Shown here: positions 42,642 to 53,694 of the stretch, piece by piece
Layout of the letters: each line of letters starts with the position of its first letter
How positions within the stretch are numbered: the stretch's first letter is position 1
Source: Acanthamoeba sp. SK_2022b
Taxonomy: Eukaryota > Discosea > Longamoebia > Acanthamoebidae
DNA: 64,000 bases
Reading direction: 5' to 3'
Assembly: GCA_027943245.1 (NCBI GenBank)
Contig: JANDJZ010000201.1
Span: forward strand, 1 to 64,000
The notes under the pieces: model-generated
What the model was told of the DNA's origin: nothing
What the model saw: only the letters and a program-made list of their open reading frames with translations
Databases searched by the model: none
Position numbers and translations under genes: made by a program

Positions 42642-45575
42642 ATGTTAAGGTCAGCCAGGAGAGTGACCAGCAAAACAGCACTGCAGGTGAATTCTCTGAT
42701 GGCAGTGCCCAAATCCCCTCTACCGCGACGGTGGTACCGGGCAGTGCCTCCGGCAGCCGCGCCCCTGAACCTCAACGTCATGTTCGGGTCGCAGACAGGA
42801 ACAGCTATGGGTATGTGATCTGGTTATCAATGACCCTGCGTTACCATCCCCCCCTCACACCACCTGGGTTGGCTTGCCAGGCTTTGCCCAGCAGCTGGGC
42901 AAATTGGCGCGCAAGAAGAGCATCAAAGCTAAAGTGGTGGACCTCGAGGAGTTCGAGCCAGTACGCATCGCACGCTCTTGGCCACGGGTCGATATATGTC
43001 CTAACTGAAAAACTGCCCTCTGGTGCCGTTGTAGGAGCTCATGTTGGCCAGGCCGTCAGAGGTGTATGTCTTTGTCCAAGCCACCTTCGGCCAGGTGCGT
43101 CACTCTTGGGGCTCAAGAGAGAAAGGAGGAACCCTGACGGCTCGCTCGCGCGCCTCAATTAGGGCGAAGGTACCGATAATGCAAAGGAGTTCTTTGAGTG
43201 GCTCAAAGCGAAGGAACGCGAGGCGGATAAGGGGAGGTTCTCACCTTTGCGATTCGCCGTGTTTGGCCTTGGTATCCGCACTTGCCCTTGTGCATTTTTG
43301 TCCGTCCTTCTGTTATCTCACCACTTCTCTCAGGCATGAGCCAGACTTATCCAACGCGGTACCAAGCGGCAGCAAAGTGGGTGGAAAAGAGAATGTTGGA
43401 GTTAGGGGCACAAGAGATCGTGGCGAGAGGTACCCACTTCCCTATGTTGTACCGTCGTGCCACTGGCATATCTCGTTATAACACCACGACGCAGGAGAGG
43501 GCGACGACAACGGGGATATCGAAACCCACTTTGAGGAATGGGTCGATGCGCTGTTTCCCAAGCTGCAGGAGCTGGACACCTCGGCGTCTGATGTCGAGAC
43601 TCACAGCGCAGGCGCCACATCGACTACAACTACGGTCGAAGAGGAGAGGTCATTTTCGTTGCAAGTTCTGCTGCCTGGTGCAGCAGGTAGAGAAGGCAAG
43701 CAGGAGTTAGTCGTGAGACGGCCGTTCGATGCCACCAAAGCAGTGGACATCAGGAATCCCTATCCGGCTCCGCTGCTGAAAAAGTGCGTGAACTCCCTCT
43801 AGACAATGACGTTGAGAACTCCGTCCATGACTCCTGTTCTTAACACTGCGGACCTTTTTGATCCGCCACCAGAGTGGAGCTGCATACACCGGCGTCTGCA
43901 CGCTCATGCAAACACATAGAATTGGACATTAGCAATGCACCCAACATGAGGTACAAAAGCGCTTGTAAGACATCACAAGCATTGTGATGATCTCTCTCTC
44001 TCTCTCTTGCTCAATCCATATTATACAAATAGCTATATGACTGGCGATTACCTGGGCATCTTTCCCCGCAACCATCCGGAACTGGTCACCCAATACGCTC
44101 AACGCTTGGGCCTCCCGCTAGACACGGTGATACAGTATAACGTCAAACCCGGCTCCAAAGGTTCTACCCACAGCAGGAGGACAACTCAATTTGTTATTAA
44201 TCAAAATGGGGCCACTACCACCAGTCACACTCCCGTTCATCACGCCGTGCACCCTCGACACTTACCTCACGCACTACGCTGACCTATCGGGCCCACTCAA
44301 GAAGGCCCACTTGTCTGGCCTGTTACCCTTCGTAGCCAAACCTGCCGAACAACAGCAGATCGAATCGATCCTAGCAGACAACGTATGAGCGCACGCATAC
44401 ACTCGCACACGTGGGGGAGACACTGACGAAGCATGTATGCGTACAGGAGCTTGTAAAGTGGATGGTAGATGAAGAGCAGATCATTTTGGACGTAATGCGG
44501 CGCTACGAGTCTCTCGACATACCATTGAGCAGTTTCGTTGAGCTCGTGCCTCCGCTCCAGCCTCGCTATTACTCTATCTCTTCCTCCAATCGAGTACTCG
44601 CACCTTTCTTCGGTCTTTTGTATTACAATACGCGTAACACAAGAGAGGGCGATGAGGAACAACTAACATGTCCATTCGCCTCAGGTCCATCCTCGTAACA
44701 TTCACCTGACAGTCGGGTTGACACAGCACAAGACGCGCGCAGGCCGACTGCACCACGGGGTGTGCTCGGACTACTTGTGCAATCGTTTCAAAATTGGCGA
44801 CGAGGCGCCGATCTTCGTGAAGAATTCGCTCTTCAAACTGCCCGACTCGTCGCACCCCATCGTGATGATCGGTGCCGGTACAGGACTGGCCCCTTTTAGG
44901 GTACGCTTCTGTTCTACCTCGCTCTCCTGTGATATGCGTTATGTGATCCAGTGCATTCTCGTCATACTGACAACTCAAATGTGTGCAGGCATTTGTGCAA
45001 GATCGAGCGTACCTCCACGACCATGAGGGCAAGCCTCTCGGAGGCACAGTCCTCTACTTCGGCTGTTATCACGCCGACCAGGATTTCCTCTACCGCGACG
45101 AGCTGATGAAGGAGATGGACCGCGGCAATCTGCAGCTCGTCACGGCCTTCTCGCATGCGCAAGAGGAGAGGTAGGCGAAGAACCTCCTTGGAGTGAAGAG
45201 ACAGCCACTGTTGACGGCCACTCTCTTTCTCTCTCTCTCTCTCTGCAGGGTGTTCGTACAGCACAAGCTGATGCAAAACGCCGAACGCATATGGCATCTC
45301 ATCCACCACGAAGATGCCAATATCTACGTCTGCGGGTATAACTGCCATTCCCCGCAAACACGCATCAACCAGCGCACTGGAGGTCACGAAGGTGTTGGTT
45401 GGTGACTGACTTACGCGGCGTGATTACATCCAGAGCCACGCAGATGGCAACAGGCGTGGAGGATACCCTGGTGTCGATAGTCGAGAAGTGTGGCGGAATG
45501 GAGAGGCCTCTTGCTGAGCAGTACATCCGAACGCTCAAGGAGAAGAACCATTATCAGGAGGACAAGTTCGGCTAA
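42642..45575 (+). CDS. Mitochondrial NADPH diflavin reductase (cytochrome P450 reductase family)
   Basis: About a dozen exons. M-L-R-S-A-R-R-V-T-S-K-T starts an Arg-rich, acid-free leader that runs directly into the flavodoxin domain (N-V-M-F-G-S-Q-T-G-T-A, FMN loop; V-F-V-Q-A-T-F-G; R-F-A-V-F-G-L-G). A linker with a poly-Thr/Glu stretch follows. The FNR part shows L-Q-P-R-Y-Y-S-I-S-S-S (FAD), G-V-C-S-D-Y-L, P-I-V-M-I-G-A-G-T-G-L-A-P-F-R (NADPH), L-Y-F-G-C-Y-H and Y-V-C-G-A-T-Q-M-A. It ends Y-Q-E-D-K-F-G; P450 reductases normally end in an aromatic residue that shields the FAD, so this end is atypical. No membrane anchor, unlike microsomal enzymes. It passes electrons from NADPH to a partner, by context perhaps HCP (inference). 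Confidence 0.85.
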
Positions 45576-45710
45576 GAAAACAAATGCACAACAACAGAGC
45601 TCTTCACCCATGCAACGTTGATGCATGGATTTATTTATTATTATGGAACAAATCTTAAGATGAAGGCCATATGTACAATTTGGGAGACAGGGGAAGGTCA
45701 CCGGACCGGT

Positions 45711-46935
45711 TTAGTCATCAGCAGGAGCGGGAGCAGGGGCAGCAGGCTTCGGGAGCACCTGATTGGTGCCAATGCGAGCACCCTTCTCACCGTACCACCT
45801 GCCGGGCGTGTAAGCTTACTCCGCAGGGACGTCCAGTTGGACTTGAAAGCATGAGAAAGAGAGAGAGAGAGAGAGAGAGAGACTCTACCTCTTGACACGA
45901 GGGTTGACAAGAGAGAAGCCTTGCTTCCTTTTCACTCCCTTGGCTTGCGCCTTATTAGGTACCGTATTGGCCACAGCTGCCGGCTCCGCCAGCTCTGGGG
46001 ACCATCAACCAAATAATGCAAATATCAGCCATGACAACGCGCAGACAGCCCGGGCTATGATTACCTTCAGGCGATCTCTTGAAAGAAGTGGCGCCACCGA
46101 GAGTGGGAATCGTCTGCGAAGACGACTGAGTCTGCGAGGACGACGTGATCTCCGTTCTATCTTCCAGCTGCAGCCATCAGGTGTAGCAGAGCCGCGTGCA
46201 ATAGCACTGAATCAGAGACTTGAGAGAAGGAGAGTACACTTGATAAGGAATGCGTACCCTGTGCTTCTTCTCGACTTGCGACAGCAATTCAGAGCTGTCT
46301 GTATGCGCGAGACAAGTGTTAAGATCGTCGGTGGTATCTCAGAGAGGATACCCAGAAGAGTTTTGGATGATGGGGGGCGCAACCTTGTTCGATCTTATGT
46401 CTCCGCCGAGCGAAACCAAGTAGATCAAACACCATGTCAGCCACCTTGGGCTTGACCTCGTCCGTTTCACACGGCAGAAGGTTGTAGGTGTAGGATACTT
46501 GCTTCCCATTGCAGTAGCACCAGGCAGTGAACTTCAGCTGCTCGTTGTCGTTTACCCCCACGAAGAGACTATCGGACTGAAGTGCCTCCGCCAGTCGAGA
46601 AAGGAAATCTTCCCATGCCTCCTTGCCAAATCCGAGGGCTTTCTTCTGCACGCAAAGGCAATGAAATTGTGTTAATCATCACTTGGGAAACACATCAAGA
46701 CGATCAAAAACCAAAAGAAACTTATATGCTCAGGAACCACCTGGTGCTGCATCTCCTCAAAGAACACTTCCTTCTCCCAGAGGCCCTCGCTTAGGTCGGT
46801 CACCGTGATGAGCCATGAGTCGTGCCGGCTGATTTTAGAATGTACTAAATATCGCTCGTCGCCATTCACCTCGGCATAAATGTTGTCAAGAACACGTAAG
46901 CTCCTCGCGAATTGATCTGCCTGGGCCTGCGACAT
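45711..46935 (-). CDS. PAXX: PAXX-like XRCC4-superfamily NHEJ factor (candidate)
   Basis: Exons join to about 230 residues. The head-like N-terminus has R-Y-L-V-H-S, I-T-V-T-D-L-S-E-G-L-W-E-K-E-V-F, G-F-G-K-E-A-W-E-D-F-L-S-R-L and L-K-F-T-A-W-C-Y, fitting the beta-sandwich of XRCC4, XLF and PAXX. A short helical stretch follows (L-L-S-Q-V-E-K-K-H), then a Ser/Thr-rich linker. The C-terminus reads K-R-K-Q-G-F-S-L-V-N-P-R-V-K-R, close to the conserved S-L-I-N-P-G-F-K-S block before the Ku-binding tail of human PAXX. Length is near PAXX (204). PAXX bridges Ku at DNA breaks during non-homologous end joining in the nucleus. Assignment rests on weak, distributed similarity. The final Pro/Ala tail lacks an obvious V-D-F Ku motif. 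Confidence 0.5.
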
Positions 46936-47071
46936 GCCTTCGCCAACAACGATGTCTCGAGTCGGGTTGCGTTTCTGCTTCCCGCCTTTTGTGTTTGGAT
47001 AAAAGAAAAACCTTATGTCCCTGGATGATTATTTTTGTTTTTATTTTTTACCACAAACTAAACCTCTTGAG

Positions 47072-47832
47072 ATGCAGGGGGCGCCCGTTCCGGAAAAGGC
47101 GGTCGTGCTCACGCGAACAAAGATTGAGCCCGACACTGAGGCCCTACTAACTGCACCTCTGCGAATCGAAGTCGAAGTCCGTGCCGCAAAGACCATCCCT
47201 GATGCGCGCTGGGAGGCCACCGTACACCGAATCTCCTCTCACTGCGTTTTGCGCCAGCACACAGAACACGAGCAGCTTAATTTTGTGTGTGTGTGTGTGT
47301 GTGTGTGTTTCCTTCATCTAATTGTATCTGGATTGGTCCAGTTTTTGGCGGACTTTGCCAACTCGAAGCAGACAGGCGAAGCGCGAAAGCAAGGCAGCGC
47401 GCCGGCCGTGGCGACCAGCCTCACGCTAGCCGGAGGGCAGCACCACACCTTTTCATTTGCAGTACGAACCTCGCTCACTGGACGTTTGTGTCCCTTAGGT
47501 TGCTGACTGCCTGTGTGCCCACAGGTGGAAGACTTCGTGCAGGAGCTGTGCCAGGGCATTATGGAGGAAACGTTGCTGAACGTAGGCGTGGTCTACGTAA
47601 TCCTTTACAGCGGTGAGACCGAGGTTGAACGCTTCCCTTTTGTCACACACATCCGCAGGTACCACGCGTTTTGTGTCGCGTGTGGCTTGTGCGCGCCTCT
47701 CTTGCTTTTCTCGTGTGGCAGTCCCGTCTGACCCCGCGCAATCATTGCTCACACACACACAGACGAAGAGTTGAGGGACGCAAGCTCTGGCGATACGTGT
47801 TCGATCCCCTGGCGCCCTCCGTTACCAACTGA
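47072..47832 (+). CDS. Small protein of unknown family
   Basis: Four exons give about 160 residues from M-Q-G-A-P-V-P-E-K-A-V-V to R-Y-V-F-D-P-L-A-P-S-V-T-N. The most structured part is V-E-D-F-V-Q-E-L-C-Q-G-I then V-G-V-V-Y-V-I-L-Y-S-G-E-T-E-V-E-R-F-P-F-V. This loosely recalls the central strand-helix of HORMA proteins (REV7/MAD2: V-V-V-I..E-x-x-x-E-x-F), but the N-terminal half does not fit that fold. A GT repeat lies in intron 1, just after T-G. Divergent from the PAXX-like gene with 136 bp between starts. No firm function. Confidence 0.55.
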
Positions 47833-48049
47833 TGAGCTCGTGAGTCGGATCATCGATTGGTGGCGCGACCTCCCTCCCGCGCAGTGCACTACCACTACAA
47901 CAACCAGGTCCTGATGTTTTTTGCCCGTTTTTTGATTTCTTTTCTATTTTTGTTTTCAGTTCTTAAGACAATAACTGAGACACGAGCTCTTCGTGTCCGA
48001 GGATGGGTGAGATAGCGATGGGATAGAGAGGGATAGACATAAGGCATGT

Positions 48050-50661
48050 TCAGTCGTGCGCGATCACCTTGGCCAGCTTGTGGGCGATGGCTGCAAAATC
48101 GGGCCGACGGTCGGGATTGCGCAGGCAGCAGCGCTTGACGAGCCGCCGCAGGCGCTTCTCCACCGTGATGCCCTTGGGGAACTTTGGGCGGTGGCCATCG
48201 GCAATGTGCCGGGCCACGCGCTCGTTCTCGACCTCTGCGAAGGGGATCGTGCCTGCATGGGGGAGAGGATTAATTGCCACCACCACCACCGGCTTCCATT
48301 GAAGAGAGAGAGAGAGAGAGAGAGGCAGGACAGCAAGCCAGAGACGGCGTACCCGTTATCATTTCAAACAAGACGAGGCCAAAGGAGAACACATCTGATT
48401 TTTTGTTGTAGCGGCCGGTCAGGGTCACTTCGGGCGCGCGATATCGCGGATTGCCGTTCTTCGATGTGCCCGCGGCCCCTTCTGGATAGGTCTGCACGGC
48501 GACAATGCACACACAACTCGCGTGAGTCGATGGGAGAGGGCAGAGCAGGGACACATCGACTGGCTGTGTACCTCAGTCCCTACAACTTCTACAGAGATGC
48601 CGAAATCGGCCAAGCAGGCGCTGGCGTAGTCACCCGGCTTGCGCAGCAGAATGTTCGCGGTTGACAGGTCACTGATTTCGAGATGAGAGAAGGGAGAGAA
48701 GGGGGAGTTAGTTCACACCATGTCGTCTCGGTGAATGCCGCGAGGGGATCGCTGCTGGTGTGGTCTTACCGGTGGAAGATGGGAGGTTCGAGAGCAAGCA
48801 GGTTGAGCATGGCCTCTGCCACTCGCAAGCCCACTCGCGCGACTGACTTGTCGGAAAGCTTGACCTTACGCCGAATCAGCGACTCAACGCTGCCGCCTAG
48901 TGAGTTGAAGCCGCAAATACACCACGCCAGGTCGGTAAAAAACACGGAGAGAGGCCCAAATTAGACGAGGACAGAAGGGGAGAGTAGTAGGTAGCAGCAC
49001 ACCTTCGCACAGTTCGGTGACGATGCAGGCGTGCGGTTCAGCGCAGTAGCCGCGTAGGCGGATGATCGGCGGCAGCTGCACTGGAGAGGCTGGGCACTCC
49101 TCCAGGGCCCGTTTTAGAGCTCCGACTTCGCGTTGGTAGCTCTGTCGCTGGCGTGGGCCGCACTTGAGGATCTTCACCGCCACGGGGCCCCAGTGCGGGA
49201 GATGCGCAGGGTAGACGGCGCCAAAACATCCGTGGCCGAGTACTCCCTCTCGAAAGCGAATGTCATCGTAGCACACCTCGAGGAGACTGGCGGCAGCAAC
49301 GTTGGGCCCTCCTCCAGGCCCTCCAGCAGGTGCTGCCGGAAGGGCAGCCGACAACGGTACAGTTGTCAGGCGCGTGGGAAGCGAGTGGGAGGCCGCGAGC
49401 GAGGGAGGGGTGGTGGTAGGAGGCGAGGCGCTGCCATGATCGCTGACAACATTGGGCAAGGAAGGCTCGCTGGCGGCGGCGCAATCTTCGCCGTAGTAGC
49501 TGTAATACTTGTCCAGGCACAGTTGACGCTCTCGCAGGCGGCGCAGGAGGCCAAAGAACGTATCCTGCCTGCTGAAGCGCAGACTATGTTAAAACCAATC
49601 ATGTATGGCCTACGGGTGGCAGAGGAGGAGGAGGAGGAAGGAGGATGAGGAGGGTACGGCTTAAGACAGGCATCGAAAAGCTCCTTCTTGATGTTCACCG
49701 ACGCCGTGGTTTCGCCGTCGTCGCTAGTGTGGTGACCATGGTCGCCGTCTTCGGAGCTGGCATTCTTGCTCGAGAAAGGACATAAGGTAGCCCGCGTGTC
49801 GGCGGTGTCCCGGAGGCGCTGGTGGCACTGTTGTAGTCGCTTTCGCTTGACGATGAGCGTACGGCTCATCTCCTCGATGAGCTTCTTGCGGTTGCGCTTC
49901 TCTTCGAGACCCACCCAACCCTGCGAGTGGCGATTGAAGTCGTCGAGCTTCGCCTCGAGCTGCCGGATGTCACTTTCCAGACGCATCGCGTAGCCCTCCA
50001 CCTCTTCTTTTGTCGCGTCCTTAGCCAGCGTCGTCGTCGCCGCCGCCGCAGCCGCGAGGACTGAGTTGGGGTTGCCTTCCGGCAGGGCGCTGCTGTGCTG
50101 AGCCGCGGCCCGTCCCGTTTCGATGTGCTGCCTGTGCCCGTGATCCTGCAGTGAGATGCAGCGCCTGTGTTGGTTGTGCTTCTTGGTGTCGCGCACGTCG
50201 GCGGCACGGTGGTGCATCATGTGACTGCTGTTGATATTGCTGTCCAACCGGCAGGGATGTGGGGCGGAAAGGGAAGAGGCAAGGCAGAATGGGCGAGAAG
50301 GGATGTTGTCACCACCGTCCTGAGAGTCACGATCGTCGTCCGACATGGGCATTGAGGGGCACTTCACAGCGAGCAGGTCAGGGTGGGATCCACTCTGAGG
50401 AGACGACGGTCGCAAGCGATCTTCCGAAAGACTGCGACGCAGGCACCGCGAGTTGTTCGCCTCGCTCCACGAGCCTGCGGCGGCGGCGGGAGGAGAGTGT
50501 GCGCTATCGCGTTGTGTTGCCCTCCACCGCACTGTGACCGCCATAGCGGCTACTGCTATTTGAACAGAACTGGAGAGCGGTGCTCGAGACGACGCGTCGA
50601 AGGGGGTGAGCAAACGAACGAATATCGCCCGCCAGCCCAGGAGAGAAAGCGATTCGGCCAA
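48050..50661 (-). CDS. TKL-type protein kinase with coiled-coil N-terminus
   Basis: The long N-terminus (about 350 residues) is Ser/Pro-rich with a coiled-coil block (M-R-L-E-S-D-I-R-Q-L-E-A-K-L, K-L-I-E-E-M-S-R-T-L), possibly a Rho-effector HR1-like repeat (inference). The kinase runs from about 49250: V-L-G-H-G-C-F-G-A-V-Y, P-V-A-V-K-I-L (ATP Lys), H-R-D-L-S-T-A-N-I-L-L across an intron, A-D-F-G-I-S, P-R-Y-R-A-P-E-V, S-D-V-F-S-F-G-L-V-L-F-E-M-I. The H-R-D-L-S-x-x-N catalytic loop is a tyrosine-kinase-like feature. All catalytic residues seem present. ATG at 50661 or 50544. Convergent with the small gene at 47832. Confidence 0.78.
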
Positions 50662-50831
50662 ACCAGCCTCGCCATTCTGCGCCCATCTTTTGCCTCACAC
50701 TTTTAGCCGAATCCCCCTTGTGGTTATCCTTTTTTCTCTGGCTATTTTCCTTGCTCATTTTTTTGTTCAGGCCCGTTGTTCACCTATTTTGGTTTTTTTG
50801 GGTCTTTGGCGTCTGCTTTGCGCTCGGTGGG

Positions 50832-51631
50832 ATGAAGAAGGAGGTGTGGCTGGGAACGCTGATGATACTGATGCTGCTGGCAAGTGTTGGCTCGTTCACC
50901 CTGCTAGGGCGGCACATCGCACGTCGGTTTCAAGTTAGGGCAGTGCCAGTTGACCCCACCGGTGCACCCCCTTAACTTCAGCGCACTACACACATGAATC
51001 ACAAACCATGCATTCTATCTACTTACTCAACTACTCTTCTGCCTCAGAGATGCAGCTCAACCACGGTGAACCCTCGGCAGCGAAACCGCATGAAGATGCT
51101 GAAGGGGTAGAGAAAACTTCGCTAGAACAGCAGACTTACCTAGAGCAGCTGCACCAGGAGGACCTGGTGACTGTGGTGGTGGGGAAGGGGGAAGAAGAGG
51201 AGAAGAAGGAAGAAGAAAAAGCGCAGCCAGAAAAGGCTAGTCAAGTTGAGAAGGTTCCTTTGAAAAACTGGAGGGAGGAAAGAGACAGACGAGTTCAGGC
51301 TGCGCGAGAGCAGCTGGAGGAGGCCAGAAGGTCACTGGCGAAGCCGGTCAAGGAGAAGGCGGACGAGTTGCGATACCAAGCGTGGCTGGAGGCTCAACAG
51401 AAGCCTGCCAAACCCTGGGCTGACCTGACCGACACGCAAAGAAAGATGGTCCTCAGCAACATCGCCAAGGCCGATGCAGAGAGAGCCAAGTACGACGAAC
51501 GGATGAAGCTGGATGACCTGCGATTGGAGGCCAAGGCTGAAAAGAAGGAGAAGGAGCAGGTGGCCACCATCATACGGAAGCGGAAGGAGAAGCAAGTGTT
51601 AGAATCGATTCTAACACAGAAAGGAGGTTGA
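50832..51631 (+). CDS. N-terminally membrane-anchored coiled-coil protein
   Basis: Exon 1 starts at 50832 and gives a single N-terminal helix (W-L-G-T-L-M-I-L-M-L-L-A-S-V-G-S-F) followed by basic residues (R-H-I-A-R-R-F). A GTGCAC donor at 50962 and a CTCAG acceptor at 51045 join in phase (D-P-T/E-M-Q-L-N) to a Lys/Glu-rich exon. That exon has long coiled coils (W-R-E-E-R-D-R-R-V-Q-A-A-R-E-Q-L; R-A-K-Y-D-E-R-M-K-L-D-D-L-R). The end has I-R-K-R-K-E-K-Q-V-L. No family recognised; a membrane tether is a guess. Without the join, the second exon could start at an in-frame ATG at 51050. Confidence 0.5.
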
Positions 51632-51733
51632 GCCGACCCACAGACCCATAACTCGGCGTCACCTCTTGTCGAGTGTCTGCATTTTTTTTTCTTTCTTCTT
51701 TCTTTTCTTGTGTCTTCCCTCCTGCTCGGCAGG

Positions 51734-52851
51734 ATGCAGAAAGGGCCGCAAGGCATACGCGCAGCGTTTGGAGACTTGTTAGCTGGGCGTGCGGGTTTCT
51801 TTGTGGTGGCCTCTGATGGCAGCGTCATCCCTCAGGTTGCGTTCAACGCCAGACCTCTCTTGATCTTCCCAGGTCGGGTGCGCCTTTGCCCTTTGTCCCC
51901 CCCCCCGCGTTTCCGATACGGTACCAATTAATTGTATTGGTGCACGCAGGTTCCTTCAACCCACTCCACGAAGGGCACCTCGCTCTTGCACGCGTACGAC
52001 GCTCCACTAGCCCCGTGAAGAACCTTGCTCGGCACGTTTATCCGCGACTTACGTGTCCAGGGTGCAGGTGGCCGACGAAGTATGCCAACCAAGCAAACCA
52101 CTTATGTTCGAGATTACGGCCATCAACGCCGACAAGCCGCCGCTCCCAGTAGAGACCATTGAGGAACGCGTCCGTCAATTTTCCGGCCGTTGGTCAGTCG
52201 TCATCACCACCAGCCCGACGTACTTCCGCTCGCGCTCGCGCCCTCCACATGACGCGCGTTAATCATGGTGTGTGGGAGGACAGGTTCGTTGAGAAGGCGC
52301 GCCTTTTCCCAGGCTCGACCTTCGTCATCGGCATGGTACAGTCCCTATGACTGCTGCATCGGCGATGGTGCGTGATGGTGCTCACCACAACCCACTCAAA
52401 CAAACAAACAAACAAACAAATAAACAAACAAACAAACGGGGTAGGACACCGCGGTGCGCGTGCTGCAGTCCAGGTTCTACGACAACTGCGAAGAGAAGAT
52501 GAAGAGGGGCTTGCGTGAGTTCCATCAGACTCTTGATTGCGACTTCATCGTAGCTGGCCGCACGGTGTGCCTACCACACAGCGCTGTGCATGGCTGGCCT
52601 ATGGCTCACCATAAATGTGTGTGTGTGTGGTGGTGGTGGTGGTGGTGGTGGTGGTGATCACTACCTGAGTGCAGGTGGCCGGCAGCTTTATGGAGCCCGA
52701 GGAGCTCGACCTCAGCAACCTCGAAGAGTTGCGACCCTGCTTCGCGCAACGCATCGCCAGCAGCCGCTTCAGGCACGACATCAGCTCCACTCAGATTCGA
52801 GAAGCCGCGCTGCTCCGCGACAAGACCACGCAACGGCAAACAGCCGAGTAG
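51734..52851 (+). CDS. NMN adenylyltransferase-like nucleotidylyltransferase (POF1-like)
   Basis: Seven or so exons. After a short N-terminal part (M-Q-K-G-P-Q..P-L-L-I-F-P) comes the nucleotidylyltransferase signature G-S-F-N-P-L-H-E-G-H-L (the H-x-G-H ATP motif) near 51960. Then E-I-T-A-I-N-A-D-K-P-P-L, V-V-I-T-T-S-P-T, K-A-R-L-F-P-G-S-T-F-V-I-G-M-D-T-A-V-R, and I-S-S-T-Q-I-R-E-A at 52785 (the second ATP motif of NMNATs). The distribution is nearest to yeast POF1-type proteins, with weaker resemblance to NAD-making NMNATs. The reaction is probably nucleotidyl transfer from ATP to a phosphorylated ligand; the substrate is not certain. A (TGG)n and an (AAAC)n repeat sit in its introns. Confidence 0.75.
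52393..52438. repeat. (AAAC)n tetranucleotide repeat
   Basis: Repeated caaa/aaac units at about 52397-52436, in an intron of the nucleotidylyltransferase gene. Confidence 0.85.
52629..52656. repeat. (TGG)n trinucleotide repeat
   Basis: TGG run in an intron of the nucleotidylyltransferase gene, preceded by a short (GT)n. Confidence 0.85.
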
Positions 52852-52986
52852 AGCTCACCACCGCTCTGAGGAGAGGGGTAGGCAAGGGGAAGGCAAGGGC
52901 GTGCGTGTGAAACGGTCACAAACTACAAACGCGCGTTGTCCCTTTAGCTCTCCGAGGAAAGGGAGGAGGCCGTCTCACAGACATAT

Positions 52987-53639
52987 TCACTCGGCCTTCT
53001 TCTTCTTGCCCTGAGCGCCGCGCTGGAGGAGGACGAAGGAGATGACCTTGAGTAGCACGAAGGAGACGAGATTGCACAGAACGATCCACAGGATGGAGTA
53101 GACGTAGGATGGAACGATGAGCGCGCCACCCGCTTCAGGTGCAGCACGCTCGAGGTTGACGTGGATGCCCTGCTGCTCGAGGAGAGGCAGCAGGCCCTCG
53201 GCGGCCTGCTCGACGTGCTGCGGGGCCTGCTCCATGAAGGCCCGGAAGGGCGGGCTGTTCTGGCTCTTGTAGGTCTGCTCGTAGAGATTGGCGCTCCTAT
53301 AGACAAAGGGCGAGTAGCCCTGGAGCGAGGGCACCGGCAGCGGGTGCGTTGTGGAGAGGAGGAAGAGCAGCGAGTGGACGAAGATCGACAGGAAGCCCGC
53401 ACGCCAACTCACCCCTCCGTTCTTGTACAGCGCCAGGAAGCAGAGCGGCAAGAACAGCGCCTAATTATGAAAGCATGACCAATATTGGCGCCACGCATAT
53501 TGGCGGGGCGGAGCGAAAACGATTGGGGAGGAGGGAGGGGGGGCAAGGAGTATGGCGTACATGGTAGCTCAGGTCCGCGTTCGCAGGGTAGTTCGTGGGG
53601 TCCCACGAAAAGTGAGCTACTCCGGAGTAGGAGAAAGAG

Positions 53640-53694
<55 letters not shown>

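Noticed and set aside
47314..47559. Minus-strand frame opposite the small gene
   Set aside because: A shadow of the plus-strand exons, without its own splice or domain evidence.
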